A stretch of DNA of 40,407 nt from Oscillatoria sp. HE19RPO (GCF_024220515.1 NZ_JAMXOT010000109.1:1-40407); one strand, 5' to 3'; positions 25,801-33,674 are shown, counted from the stretch's first letter. Notes: generated by a model from the letters alone, not told the origin. Numbers and translations: made by a program.

Positions 25801-27671
25801 CTGAAGGGCAAGGCAATGCAGGAAGCCTAACTCTTATTGTACCTGATGCCATTGTATTAAGGGGAGTAGACAATTCTGGTTTTGGCAGTAGTGTATTAAC
25901 CAATGTTGGTTTAGAAGCCCTCGGAGATGCTGGAAACTTAAATATAGAGACTAATCAATTAGTTCTTTCGGATGGAGCTTTTATTTCTGCATCAACTTCA
26001 GGTCAAGGAAATGCAGGTAATTTAAATATTTTGGCTTTTGATTCAGTCATCTTAGAAGGGCTAGACAGCAATAAATTTAGTAGTTTCTTAGGAACGCAAG
26101 TTGAATCAGGAGCAACAGGGGATGCGGGAAATATCACGGTAGAAACGGTAAAATTAACCCTGTCTGATGGAGCGACTATTTCTAGCTCCACCTGGGGACA
26201 AGGTAATGCAGGGTCTTTAAGTCTTCGCGCTACTGAATTCGTGACATTGAGCGGATTAGATGGCAATGGATGGGGGAGTGCATTGGTGACTGAAGTTGGC
26301 TCAGAAGCTAGAGGTATTGCTGGTAACTTAACGGTAGAAACAACCACTTTAACACTATCTGATGGAGCCGCAGTTTCGTCTACAACATTCGGAGAGGGCA
26401 ATGCGGGGGAATTAAATATTCGCGCATCTGATTCAGTGAATATGAGAGGATTAAATAATTTTGGATTTGGGAGCTTTTTAGGAACTCAAGTCGATTTAAA
26501 TGCTACTGGTAATGCCGGCAACATAACCATCGAAACAAGCAATTTATATCTCAATGATGGAGCCACCATATCTTCTTCAACGTTTAGTCAAGGTAATGCC
26601 GGAAATCTAACAGTTCTGGCTACGGAATCGGTTACATTAGGGGGATTTAATAGCGATGGAAGAAGTAGTCTGTTACGGACTTTAGTCGGTGAAGAAGTTA
26701 CAGAATTTCTGGGTTCTATACCCTTCAAAGCAGGTAATCTAACCGTTGAAACGAGTCAGATAAGCCTCTTAGATGGAGCCAGAATCTCCTCTGAGACATT
26801 GGGGTATGGCAATGCTGGAGATGTCGCGGTTCACTCTGATGAAGTGACTCTGCGAGATGGAGCGCGAATCAGCGTGAGTGCGATTGGTGATTTCTCCCCG
26901 GGGGTGTTGCGGGTGAATACCGATCGCCTCTTCCTAGATAACCAATCCTTGATCACTGCGGAAACCCAATCCGGCAGTCAAGGTAACATCGACATTTCAG
27001 CTAATTCATTAATCATGCGGCGCAATAGCAATATCACCACCAATGCCACGGGTCCTGCAACTGGCGGTAATATTAATATCACCACAGAAGTTCTAGCTGC
27101 TTTGGAAAATAGCAATATTAATGCCAATTCTGAACAAGCTCAGGGGGGTACGGTGACGATTGATGCTCAAGCTATCTTTGGGACTGAATTTCGCGAGAGT
27201 CCAACTTCTAACAGTGATATTACTGCAACCGGGGCGGATTCTTCCCTGAGTGGGACGGTGAGTATCAATACTCCCGAAATTGACCCGACTTCGGGATTGG
27301 TGGAGTTACCCACTACGTTAACTGATGTGGCTCAACAGATTGATTCTAGCTGTCGTCCGGGTCAGCAACAAAGTGAGTTTATTGTCACGGGAAGGGGGGG
27401 GTTACCGCCTAATCCGATTGAAGCGATTAGCGATGAGGCGACTTGGTTGGATTTACGACCCGGAATTGCTGGGGTTTTGAGTGGCGCGAATGGTCAGACT
27501 TCCTCGGTTGCTGATGCTTCAAATCCTGTTGTCTCCTCTCCTACGCCTCCACTGGTGGAAGCTCAAGGATGGGTGGTGAATGCTCAAGGGAAAATGGAAC
27601 TGGTGGCGCAAGGGTCGGAGGTGACGTTACAAAATCGGACGGTTACGCCTACTGCTTGTCTTGCCAATTAA
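22836..27671 (+). CDS. Filamentous haemagglutinin-type (TpsA-like) secreted adhesin
   Basis: The 1611-residue product has a long signal region (QRFSQTFVLFSSSLLFSCLNGIPATQAQ, cut after AQA). A TPS-type N-terminal domain (about 45-190) follows, with the hallmark LLNPNGIVFGPNAQLSIGGS. From about residue 320 to 1320 it is built of repeats with the motif [SA]ST-x-G-Q-G-N-A-G-[ND]-L plus VETxQLxLSDGAxIS. Seventeen GQGNAG-like copies can be counted. Spacing is usually 55-60 residues, sometimes 24. The C-terminus lacks a membrane anchor. A parallel beta-helix exported through an outer-membrane TpsB pore is expected. No TpsB gene is in the window. Confidence 0.93.
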   Translation: MNEHPHISEKLTLKPGLKLQRFSQTFVLFSSSLLFSCLNGIPATQAQIIPDATLPVNSTVTPQGNINQITGGTQAGGNLFHSFQEFSIPTGSEAFFNNSLDIQNIFSRVTGNSISNIDGLIRANGFANLFLLNPNGIVFGPNAQLSIGGSFLASTANRINFADGTAFSTLPSETPPLLTVSIPIGLQMGVNPGKIVVQGPGNNLSQDSESGLLFRENRAIGLGVQEQTLALVSADIEVNGGNLTSKGGRIELGSVGDNSTVSLNPTNNGWDLGYSEVTDFRNIHLNASASLDASGEGSGRIHIQSRNLSLTEGSAIRSFVEGNQPGQDLTLRTTETIELSGSNPWGVSSNVETGVNVTGSNNAGNLTVETAQLIISDGSFILSSTEGEGSAGDITIRASESVTLSRSNASGLISFIKSTVFSGATGDAGNLTVETAQLSLTNGSLIDASTSGQGNAGDISVRASEFVNLSGINSLGSGSSLTTPVMAGGKGNSGSITVETAELNLSDGAFISAFNLGEGNGGDLTVRASESVTLMGLDSFGNGSSFLNAVAPEAIGNSGNIIVETPQLNLFDGASISTSTAGFGNAGMLTIRASEFMILRGLNAFGTGSNVQSQVFPGAIGDGGNLRVETPQLSLSDGATISSSTSGQGDAGNLTVETSQVSLFDGAIISSSAFGQGNGGNLTVRATESVILSGYNSGGRGSSLLTGVGSQAIGDGGPLTVETAQLILSDGASIQSSTLGQGNAGNLTIDTIQLRLFDGTNIISSSFGQGNSGDLTIQADESIVLSGFNNFGNGSILETIVGMDANGNAGQLTITTPELTLSDEAIISNSIFGQGNGGDLIIDSSRLSILNGSDISTATLGQGNSGNLSIQSSEFILLSGTSSSGLGSSLETQINPGATGDAGHLTLNTSQLYLMDGARISSSTFGQGNAGDLKIQASEFIILRGSNDQGGYSTLRTLVGSEAVGNAGNININTRQLSILDGGSIIASTEGQGNAGSLTLIVPDAIVLRGVDNSGFGSSVLTNVGLEALGDAGNLNIETNQLVLSDGAFISASTSGQGNAGNLNILAFDSVILEGLDSNKFSSFLGTQVESGATGDAGNITVETVKLTLSDGATISSSTWGQGNAGSLSLRATEFVTLSGLDGNGWGSALVTEVGSEARGIAGNLTVETTTLTLSDGAAVSSTTFGEGNAGELNIRASDSVNMRGLNNFGFGSFLGTQVDLNATGNAGNITIETSNLYLNDGATISSSTFSQGNAGNLTVLATESVTLGGFNSDGRSSLLRTLVGEEVTEFLGSIPFKAGNLTVETSQISLLDGARISSETLGYGNAGDVAVHSDEVTLRDGARISVSAIGDFSPGVLRVNTDRLFLDNQSLITAETQSGSQGNIDISANSLIMRRNSNITTNATGPATGGNINITTEVLAALENSNINANSEQAQGGTVTIDAQAIFGTEFRESPTSNSDITATGADSSLSGTVSINTPEIDPTSGLVELPTTLTDVAQQIDSSCRPGQQQSEFIVTGRGGLPPNPIEAISDEATWLDLRPGIAGVLSGANGQTSSVADASNPVVSSPTPPLVEAQGWVVNAQGKMELVAQGSEVTLQNRTVTPTACLAN

Positions 27672-27842
27672 GCTGGTTTGAGCTTGAGAATCGCAAGGGT
27701 TTAGGACTGAATGGGTTAATTTTAAGGGGTGAAATGAAAGGACAAGATAGGGTACTGAAGCCGATCGCTCGTTTTTATAGATTTTTAAAGCATTGGGTAG
27801 TCCGAACAGGACTTACGCATATTTTCCGAGCCAACCCTAAAT

Positions 27843-27870
27843 GTAGAGGCGATTCGCGAATCGCCCCTAC
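27843..27870. repeat. GTAGaGGCG palindromic repeat
   Basis: GGCGATTCGCGAATCGCC is a perfect 18-bp palindrome (27848-27865) flanked by GTAGA and CCTAC. It has the same frame as the hairpins at 1-45 and 11029-11053. It lies 14 bp upstream of the chosen CHAT gene start. Confidence 0.85.
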
Positions 27871-27883
27871 AGAGTTAAGGTTT

Positions 27884-30550
27884 ATGGGTAAGTTCTGCCG
27901 AAAACGGCTGCTGCACTTCGGTTTGGGGATGGGAATTGCAGCAGCGATCGCCACCAGTCCGATGCCGTTCACTCCTCTCTCTCTGTTCCCCTTCCCTCCC
28001 CATTCCGTCGCTGTGGCTCAATCGGCACCGGATGCTCTGCCACTGCTGGAACAAGGTCTCACGTTCTTCCAATCAGAACAGTTTTCCCAAGCGGCGACGG
28101 TTTGGCAAGCAGCGGCAACGGCATTTAATGGCGCTGGAGAGCCATTTCATGAAGCCTTGGCCCTGAATTATTTATCCCTTGCCTATCAGCAACTCGGACA
28201 ATGGCAACCGGCAACGGAGGCTGTCTCTTCTTGTCTGTCCCTCCTGCAACTCTCACAAGGGAAGCGGTTGGATTCTCAGCGTTTGCCGATTTTGGCTCAG
28301 GCGTTGAATACTCAAGGTCATCTGTATTACGCTTTGGGACAATCGGAACAGGCTCTCACAACTTGGCAGGAGGCGACGGCTCTCTATGAGCAATTGGAGG
28401 ACCGGGAAGGGGCGATCGGGAGTCAGATTAATGTGGCGCAAGCGATGCAGGCTTTGGGGCTTTACAGGCGATCGCGCCAAACGTTAGGGGAGGTAGAGCG
28501 GGCGTTACAAGGTGAACCCAACTCCCTCCTCAAAGCCACGGGTTTACGCAGTTTAGGCAACGCTTTACGGGTGGTTGGCGAGTTGGAACAATCCCGGGAA
28601 CTGTTACAACAAAGTTTGACGATCGCCCAAAGTATGCGTCAACCCTCGGCGATCGCCTCCGCCCAGTTTAGTCTAGGAAATACAGCAAGGGCAATGGCTC
28701 AAAAAGCCCTGGTCCTTAATGACTCACAAACCGCTGAAGCCGAATGGCAAACCGCCGTCGCTGCTTATCAGCAAGTGGCTGAACTCTCTACATCTCCGAG
28801 GATTCGATTGCGATCGCAACTCAACCAGCTTGCCTTACTCATCGATTTAGCACAAGTCTCCGAGGCACAAGCATTACTGCCGGACATTCAAGTTCAACTG
28901 GATGAATTACCCCCCAGTCGCGGTGCGGTGTACGATCGCATTCACTTGTCTCACAGTTTAATCAAGTTGTTCCTCACAGAATCATCCCCGGACTCTACTC
29001 TGAGCGATCGCAACTTGAGAGAAATTGCGACTGGATTAGCCACTGCTGTCCACCAAGCTAAAACCCTCCAGGACCCCCGGGCAGAATCTTACGCCTTGGG
29101 CAGTTTGGGCCATTTATACGAACTCGCTGCCCAATCTCAGGAAGCCCAAAAATTGACTCAGGAAGCGCTGATGATCGCACAAGGGATTGATGCCTCGGAT
29201 ATTGCGTATCGGTGGCAGTGGCAAGTCGGGCGATTGATGAAAGCACAAGGGAAGAAACCCGAGGCAGTGGCAGCTTATACCGTGGCGATCGATACCCTCC
29301 AGTCTCTCCGTCAAGATTTAGCGTCAATCAATCCGGATAATCCCGATGTGCAGTTTTCGTTTCGGGAAAGTGTCGAACCTGTTTATCGGGAATTGGTGGA
29401 TTTATTAACTGACCCGAATGAAGCCCCGACTCAAGAGAATTTACGGCAAGCAAGGCAGGCGATCGAATCCCTGCAACTGGCTGAATTGGATAACTTTTTC
29501 CAAGAAGCCTGTTTAGATGCCAAACCGATTCAAATTGACGAACTTGATACCACGGCAGCGGTGATTTATCCGATTATTTTACCGGAGAGATTAGCCGTAA
29601 TTGTCGCCTTACCCAACTCTCCCTTACGGCTCTATACCACATTTGTCGCCCAAGCTGAAATTGACAGTAAGCTCAATGAAATTCAACAGGAAATCGGACG
29701 GCAGGCTGGAAGGAATCAGGTCGTCTTGCAAAATTCTCAACAGATTTATGATTGGTTAATTCGCCCTGCGGAAGCGGATTTAAAACAAAGTAAGATTCAA
29801 ACCCTAGTTTTTGTCCTGGATGGGCAGTTGCGAAATGTGCCAATGGCTGCCCTTCATGATGGAACTCAATATCTAATTGAAAATTATAGTCTGGCGCTCA
29901 CTCCCGGACTGCAACTTTTGCCCCCCCAACCTTTAGCTAAGGAAGAACTCGAACTATTAACTGCTGGGTTATCGGAAGCGAGACAAGGCTTTTCTGCCTT
30001 GGAAAATGTGGAGCAAGAATTACAGGCAATTCAGGAGAATTTTCCGTCGGAACTGTTATTTAATCAGGAATTTACCCAGATTAATTTACAAGAAATTATC
30101 AATTCATCTCAGGTTCCGGTGGTTCATATTGCCACTCACGGTCAATTTAGTTCCCAAGCAGAACGAACGTTTATTTTAACCTGGGATGGTCGGATTAATG
30201 TCAAAGAGTTAGATGGCTTACTGCGCCAGAAGGAACAAGAGTTATCTCGTCCAATTGAGTTACTTGTTTTTAGTGCCTGCGAAACCGCATCGGGAGATAG
30301 TCGCGCTGCGTTAGGATTAGCGGGGGTGGCGATTCGAGCGGGGGCCCGGAGTACGATCGCCACCTTATGGCAAGTCAGCGATCAATCCACCGCAGCATTA
30401 ATGGTGCGATTCTATCAGGAATTAGCCCAGGGAGAGGGAATCACGAAAGCTGAAGCCCTCCGACGGGCTCAGGTGAGTTTGTTGCGGGAAGGACGGTATC
30501 GCAATCCCTATTTTTGGTCGCCTTATATTTTGGTGGGGAATTGGCGGTAA
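27884..30550 (+). CDS. TPR-CHAT domain protein (predicted secreted caspase-like protease)
   Basis: From the ATG at 27884 the product is 888 residues with a signal-like start (LLHFGLGMGIAAAIAT ... SVAVAQSA). Many TPR-like repeats follow (about 45-490), then a C-terminal CHAT domain (about 590-885). The predicted catalytic dyad is visible as His752 in HIATHGQF and Cys799 in VFSACETASGD, followed by GLAGVAIRAGARSTIATLWQVSD. This is the caspase-HetF-associated-with-TPR fold. A longer frame opens at 27569, but it would overlap the haemagglutinin gene by 102 bp and include the palindrome at 27843, so I reject it. CHAT proteases in cyanobacteria often neighbour TpsA-like and DUF928 genes. The substrate is unknown. 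Confidence 0.9.
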   Translation: MGKFCRKRLLHFGLGMGIAAAIATSPMPFTPLSLFPFPPHSVAVAQSAPDALPLLEQGLTFFQSEQFSQAATVWQAAATAFNGAGEPFHEALALNYLSLAYQQLGQWQPATEAVSSCLSLLQLSQGKRLDSQRLPILAQALNTQGHLYYALGQSEQALTTWQEATALYEQLEDREGAIGSQINVAQAMQALGLYRRSRQTLGEVERALQGEPNSLLKATGLRSLGNALRVVGELEQSRELLQQSLTIAQSMRQPSAIASAQFSLGNTARAMAQKALVLNDSQTAEAEWQTAVAAYQQVAELSTSPRIRLRSQLNQLALLIDLAQVSEAQALLPDIQVQLDELPPSRGAVYDRIHLSHSLIKLFLTESSPDSTLSDRNLREIATGLATAVHQAKTLQDPRAESYALGSLGHLYELAAQSQEAQKLTQEALMIAQGIDASDIAYRWQWQVGRLMKAQGKKPEAVAAYTVAIDTLQSLRQDLASINPDNPDVQFSFRESVEPVYRELVDLLTDPNEAPTQENLRQARQAIESLQLAELDNFFQEACLDAKPIQIDELDTTAAVIYPIILPERLAVIVALPNSPLRLYTTFVAQAEIDSKLNEIQQEIGRQAGRNQVVLQNSQQIYDWLIRPAEADLKQSKIQTLVFVLDGQLRNVPMAALHDGTQYLIENYSLALTPGLQLLPPQPLAKEELELLTAGLSEARQGFSALENVEQELQAIQENFPSELLFNQEFTQINLQEIINSSQVPVVHIATHGQFSSQAERTFILTWDGRINVKELDGLLRQKEQELSRPIELLVFSACETASGDSRAALGLAGVAIRAGARSTIATLWQVSDQSTAALMVRFYQELAQGEGITKAEALRRAQVSLLREGRYRNPYFWSPYILVGNWR

Positions 30551-30595
30551 AGAATTGATGAGGGTCCAGCGCCAGGGGACGCTGGATCCAAAGGG

Positions 30596-30736
30596 TTAAT
30601 CGTCGTGATCGTCGAAGGGATCGGCCAATTCCTTAGACGGGGGGCCAAAGGAGGTGTAGATAGAAAAGGCTGCGATCGCCACGAGGATCGCGCCAATCCC
30701 GATGCTAAGAACTGTTGCCGGTTCCAGATTTTCCAT
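30596..30736 (-). CDS. psbN: Photosystem II protein PsbN
   Basis: A 46-residue protein, too short for many gene callers. It reads MENLEPATVLSIGIGA, then a single membrane helix (ILVAIAAFSIYTSF), then GPPSKELADPFDDHDD, the invariant C-terminal pattern of PsbN. It is needed for assembly or repair of photosystem II rather than being a core subunit. It is on the strand opposite psbH, as usual in cyanobacteria and plastids. The CHAT gene ends 46 bp from its stop codon, and a hairpin near 30562-30589 separates the two. Confidence 0.97.
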   Translation of the reverse strand: MENLEPATVLSIGIGAILVAIAAFSIYTSFGPPSKELADPFDDHDD

Positions 30737-30817
30737 ATTTTGAGTAAAATTATGAGTCCGATTCCTATAGAATATTACAAAACATTAATTTTCGCCGTCC
30801 AGAATAAGAGGTGACCC

Positions 30818-31021
30818 ATGGCACAGCAAACAAAATTAGGAAATCTACTCAGACCGTTAAATGCAGAATATGGTAAAGTCTCCCCGGGTTGGGGTACCAC
30901 CCCGCTGATGGGCGTGTTCATGCTGCTATTTTTCCTGTTCTTAGTGATTATCCTGCAAATCTATAACTCTTCGTTGCTCCTCAATGGAGTCGATGTGGAT
31001 TGGACCACCCTCGGGCGCTAA
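30818..31021 (+). CDS. psbH: Photosystem II phosphoprotein PsbH
   Basis: The 67-residue protein [20 protein letters not shown] has one membrane helix ([21 protein letters not shown]) and ends DVDWTTLGR, the expected size and sequence for cyanobacterial PsbH. It is a small photosystem II subunit in the thylakoid membrane, near the QB region. An AGAGGTGA ribosome binding site precedes the ATG. A terminator follows at 31068, so it is probably transcribed alone. Confidence 0.98.
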   Translation: MAQQTKLGNLLRPLNAEYGKVSPGWGTTPLMGVFMLLFFLFLVIILQIYNSSLLLNGVDVDWTTLGR

Positions 31022-31067
31022 CTTACGGCGATCGCCCCTAGAGCAGGGATCCTCCGTATCCCTGCTG

Positions 31068-31093
31068 TCCCGGTTTGACCGGGATTTTTTTTT
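31068..31093 (+). terminator. Rho-independent terminator of psbH
   Basis: TCCCGGT (31068-31074) and ACCGGGA (31078-31084) form a 7-bp stem with loop TTG, followed by nine Ts. A second stem, GCAGGGAT/ATCCCTGC, lies just before it at 31043-31065. It is the clearest terminator in the window and separates psbH from tatA. Confidence 0.9.
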
Positions 31094-31128
31094 CTATACT
31101 AATAACCAGTGCTCTGTTGGAGGTCTGC

Positions 31129-31398
31129 GTGAATATCTTTGGCATGGGTTTGCCCGAAATCATGGTGATTCTGACGATCGCCCTTCTCATTTTTGGACCC
31201 AAAAAGTTGCCGGAAATCGGTCGCAGTCTGGGAAAAGCGATTCGCGGATTCCAGGATGCCAGTCGGGAATTTGAAAGCGAAATCAAGCGCGAGGCGCAAC
31301 AAATTGAGGCATCCCAACCGGCTAAACCCGCTGAATCTCAGAAAGTTGCAAGTTCCGTCTCCCCCGAAGAAGCCATCCCATCCTCTGAACAAGGCTAG
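31129..31398 (+). CDS. tatA: Twin-arginine translocase subunit TatA/E family
   Basis: TatA forms the protein-conducting part of the Tat pathway for folded proteins in thylakoid and plasma membranes. The 89-residue product starts (V/M)NIFGMGLPEIMVILTIALLI, a single membrane helix. The hallmark FGPKKLPEIGRSLGKAIRGF amphipathic helix follows, then a charged tail rich in Glu, Lys and Ser. The GTG at 31129 has a GGAGG site 5 bp upstream. A longer frame from 31075 is rejected because it runs through the psbH terminator T tract. No tatC is in the window. Confidence 0.93.
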   Translation: MNIFGMGLPEIMVILTIALLIFGPKKLPEIGRSLGKAIRGFQDASREFESEIKREAQQIEASQPAKPAESQKVASSVSPEEAIPSSEQG

Positions 31399-31403
31399 TC
31401 GGC

Positions 31404-31462
31404 AAATACCCGCACCCTAAAGGGTGGGGCTATACGGACAAAGCCCGCCTGCGCGGGCTAAG
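31404..31462 (+). repeat. Partial MITE-like copy with CACCCT stem
   Basis: CACCCT (31413-31418)/AGGGTG (31421-31426) and GCCCGC/GCGGGC (31443-31458) correspond to the two hairpins of the elements at 8801 and 31655, without the terminal repeats. It is inverted relative to the copy at 31655, about 190 bp away, so the two can pair over much of their length. Confidence 0.75.
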
Positions 31463-31654
31463 AGGCAAATATTTGTCCCTTGTTATGCTCCATTGCCAAT
31501 CCTAAAATTATCCCACGAAGGATGGGGGCGAATCCAGCCCAAGCCCCTCCCTTGGCGGGATTCCTCGTTTCATGCCTCCCGCTATCTCCGGCAGGGTGCC
31601 ATCCCAGACTCGGTAAGGCGGCATGAACACATCAGCAACAGTCCCGACCATCTC

Positions 31655-31777
31655 ATACCAAATCCGGTTGATAAAAGTCGGTTTTCGCTCCGCAGCCCGC
31701 GCAGGCGGGCTTCGTCCGTATAGCCCCACCCTTTAGGGTGCGGGTTTTTACAGACCTTTGACAACCGGATTCCGTAT
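31655..31777 (-). mobile_element. MITE-like element with terminal inverted repeats (copy B)
   Basis: It is bounded by ATACCAAATCCGGTTG (31655-31670) and CAACCGGATTCCGTAT (31762-31777). It is near-identical in plan to the inverse of 8801-8922 but carries the CACCCT/AGGGTG version of the first stem instead of CAGGCT/AGCCTG. It lies in the gap between tatA and pth, 36 bp before the pth start. Other short frames here are repeat-derived and not genes. Confidence 0.78.
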
Positions 31778-31813
31778 CAACACGAAACCTTAACATCTGA
31801 CTTCAAAACTGCC

Positions 31814-32449
31814 ATGACAGCAAGCGAGACATCTGTTCCTCTGGTGATTCCTCAACTGATTGTTGGATTGGGAAATCCAGAAGCTAAATACCATGAAACC
31901 CGCCATAATATTGGGTTCGCTGCCGTCGATATGCTTGCCCGGTCCTGGCAAATTTCTCTCTCAGAAAACCGCCGTTTTCAGGGACTTTTTGGCGAGGGTC
32001 GAGGGCCAAAAGGGAATAAAATCTACCTACTTAAGCCCCTTACCTATATGAATCGGTCCGGACAAGCGATTCGCGCTGTCACCGATTGGTATAAACTGCC
32101 CCCCCAATCGGTATTAACCATTTATGATGATATGGATTTGCCCGTGGGACGCTTGCGGATGCGCCTTTCTGGTTCCGCTGGGGGTCACAATGGCATCAAA
32201 TCCACGATCGCCCATTTGAGTACCCAGGACTTCCCTCGGTTACGGGTGGGAATCGGTAAACCGGGTGACGGAAAAGCGGAAACCGATACAATTTCTCATG
32301 TGTTGGGTAAGTTTACCCCGGACGAGAAACCTGTGCTGTCTGAGGTGATGTACCTGGTTCGCGATGCGATCGAACTCAGTCTCAAGGAAGGCTGCGAAAA
32401 AGCCATGAGTCTTTACAATAGTCGCAGTGTGGTCGGAACAAAGCCGTGA
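31814..32449 (+). CDS. pth: Peptidyl-tRNA hydrolase
   Basis: Pth frees tRNA from peptidyl-tRNAs that fall off ribosomes. The 211-residue product has the normal length. Motifs visible are LIVGLGNPEAKYHETRHNIGF (with the catalytic His in ETRHN), KPLTYMNRSGQA, YDDMDLPVGRLRMR (catalytic Asp) and GSAGGHNGIKSTIAHL. The C-terminus has LSEVMYLVRDAIELSLKEGCEKAM. It overlaps the next gene by 4 bp (GTGA), so the two are probably co-translated. Confidence 0.97.
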   Translation: MTASETSVPLVIPQLIVGLGNPEAKYHETRHNIGFAAVDMLARSWQISLSENRRFQGLFGEGRGPKGNKIYLLKPLTYMNRSGQAIRAVTDWYKLPPQSVLTIYDDMDLPVGRLRMRLSGSAGGHNGIKSTIAHLSTQDFPRLRVGIGKPGDGKAETDTISHVLGKFTPDEKPVLSEVMYLVRDAIELSLKEGCEKAMSLYNSRSVVGTKP

Positions 32450-32709
32450 GTAGGAAGCGAGTCCCTAGAACCACTGCCCATGTTCGAGTGCTGAATCAGT
32501 CTTGGCAACGGGGCACCCTAGAGGGGGAAGTCACTGCCGGAGATTTTAGTTGGAGTTTCCGGTGGTGTTTTCGTGTGGGTAAATTGGCGATCGAACCGTC
32601 CCAGGGACGCGCTTTAATTCAAGAACCCTTGGGACGGTTTTTAGAAAAATGCGATTATCAACTCGAACCCGGGGGAGACTATTCTTTCACCATTCGAGCG
32701 CAGCTTTAA
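32446..32709 (+). CDS. Small conserved cyanobacterial protein (DUF3146-like)
   Basis: An 87-residue protein with a GTG start in a GTGA overlap with pth. It contains SWQRGTLEGEVTAGDFSWSFRW, SQGRALIQEPLGRFLEKCDY and QLEPGGDYSFTIRA. It is compact, beta-rich and soluble. I recall a cyanobacterial family of this pattern (DUF3146), but without a search I cannot confirm it. The function is unknown; the coupling to pth suggests a translation-related role only weakly. Confidence 0.72.
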   Translation: MSRKRVPRTTAHVRVLNQSWQRGTLEGEVTAGDFSWSFRWCFRVGKLAIEPSQGRALIQEPLGRFLEKCDYQLEPGGDYSFTIRAQL

Positions 32710-32917
32710 TCTCGAAGGGGCTACTCATCGGAGGGTTAATGGATGAGAGGGGATGAACCCTTGAGGATTTAGACAGCCCCTTGATGCTCTCAACGCAAAA
32801 TCCTGACTTCCCATGATTTTTGGCCCCTATAGTTTAGAGGCAATAACACCGAATCCATATCCAGGAGTAGCCTGACCGAAAAGTAAGCCAAGCAAGGCTG
32901 TTAGGGAACTCTATCCG

Positions 32918-32946
32918 TTGCCTCCTACATCGATTTGTGTTATAAT
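32918..32946 (+). promoter_or_regulatory. Sigma-70-type promoter of the ParA-like cassette
   Basis: TTGCCT (32918-32923), a 17-bp spacer and TATAAT (32941-32946) form a near-consensus promoter. The likely transcription start is around 32953, some 29 bp before the ATG at 32982. No operator palindrome was recognised near it. Confidence 0.7.
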
Positions 32947-32981
32947 GGTTGTCAATATTTTGAAGAGTCTCCTGAACAATA

Positions 32982-33644
32982 ATGAAAGTTATTCTTTGCA
33001 CCCACAACGGTGGCGGTGTGGGTAAAACAACTTTAGCCGTGCATCTAGCCGGAGTTTGCTCGGAATTGGGGAAGGTATTGCTGGTAGACTGTGACGATCA
33101 ATCCGATGCTTGGGAATTTTATGCCGGTTCTAAACCCGACGACGACACTGATAACGCTATTTATTTAAGTAAAGAAGGGATATCAGTGATTACTAATAAG
33201 AACCGGAAATCGATTAAAAAATTGGCATCACCTAGCAGTTATGATTATGTTGTGTTAGATATGGATACTCCCCTACCCAATATCGTCAACGTTATTGTAG
33301 GGAGCAACCCAGATTTAATTTTAATCCCCATCAATTATTCTCAAAAATATAAAGCCCTTAACAATCTAAAGGATACGTTAGGAGTCATTTTAATAATGGA
33401 AGGAAAAGCGACTTTTAGCCCTCAAGTGCGGGTAGTCCCTCTAGGTATCAAGGCCGATGAAGTTGCCGCTCCATTGGAGAAATTGAAAAATAAACCCGCC
33501 AACTGTACGGTGTCTAAATCGATGCCTAATGTTCAAGATATAATGCAAAAATCCATTTATGAGAAAAGAAATTATATTTGGGACGTTCCAGGCTATGAAG
33601 ATTTACGAGCTTACTTTGAGGAATTTATTGAAATCGGACAATAA
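32982..33644 (+). CDS. ParA/MinD-like ATPase without the signature lysine
   Basis: The 220-residue protein has the P-loop CTHNGGGVGKTTLAVHLAGV (residues 6-25), a switch I-like VDCDDQSDAW, and a Walker B-like YDYVVLDMDTPLP. ParA proteins normally have KGGVGKT; here the first Lys is Gly10, while the P-loop Lys15 remains. In ParA proteins that signature Lys reaches into the partner subunit nucleotide, so dimer-dependent hydrolysis may be altered. The short length with no N-terminal DNA-binding domain resembles type Ib plasmid or phage ParA. It is the first gene of a three-gene cassette, 30 bp from the next gene. Confidence 0.85.
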   Translation: MKVILCTHNGGGVGKTTLAVHLAGVCSELGKVLLVDCDDQSDAWEFYAGSKPDDDTDNAIYLSKEGISVITNKNRKSIKKLASPSSYDYVVLDMDTPLPNIVNVIVGSNPDLILIPINYSQKYKALNNLKDTLGVILIMEGKATFSPQVRVVPLGIKADEVAAPLEKLKNKPANCTVSKSMPNVQDIMQKSIYEKRNYIWDVPGYEDLRAYFEEFIEIGQ

Positions 33645-33674
33645 CGCAATTAATACCAGGAGAGAATTCTAACA

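Noticed and set aside
27569-27883. Upstream extension of the CHAT protein
   Set aside because: It overlaps the haemagglutinin gene by 102 bp and includes a dispersed palindrome; the ATG at 27884 begins a clear signal-like sequence.
30605-30814. 69-codon plus-strand frame before psbH
   Set aside because: It is the antisense of psbN, which is unmistakable on the minus strand.
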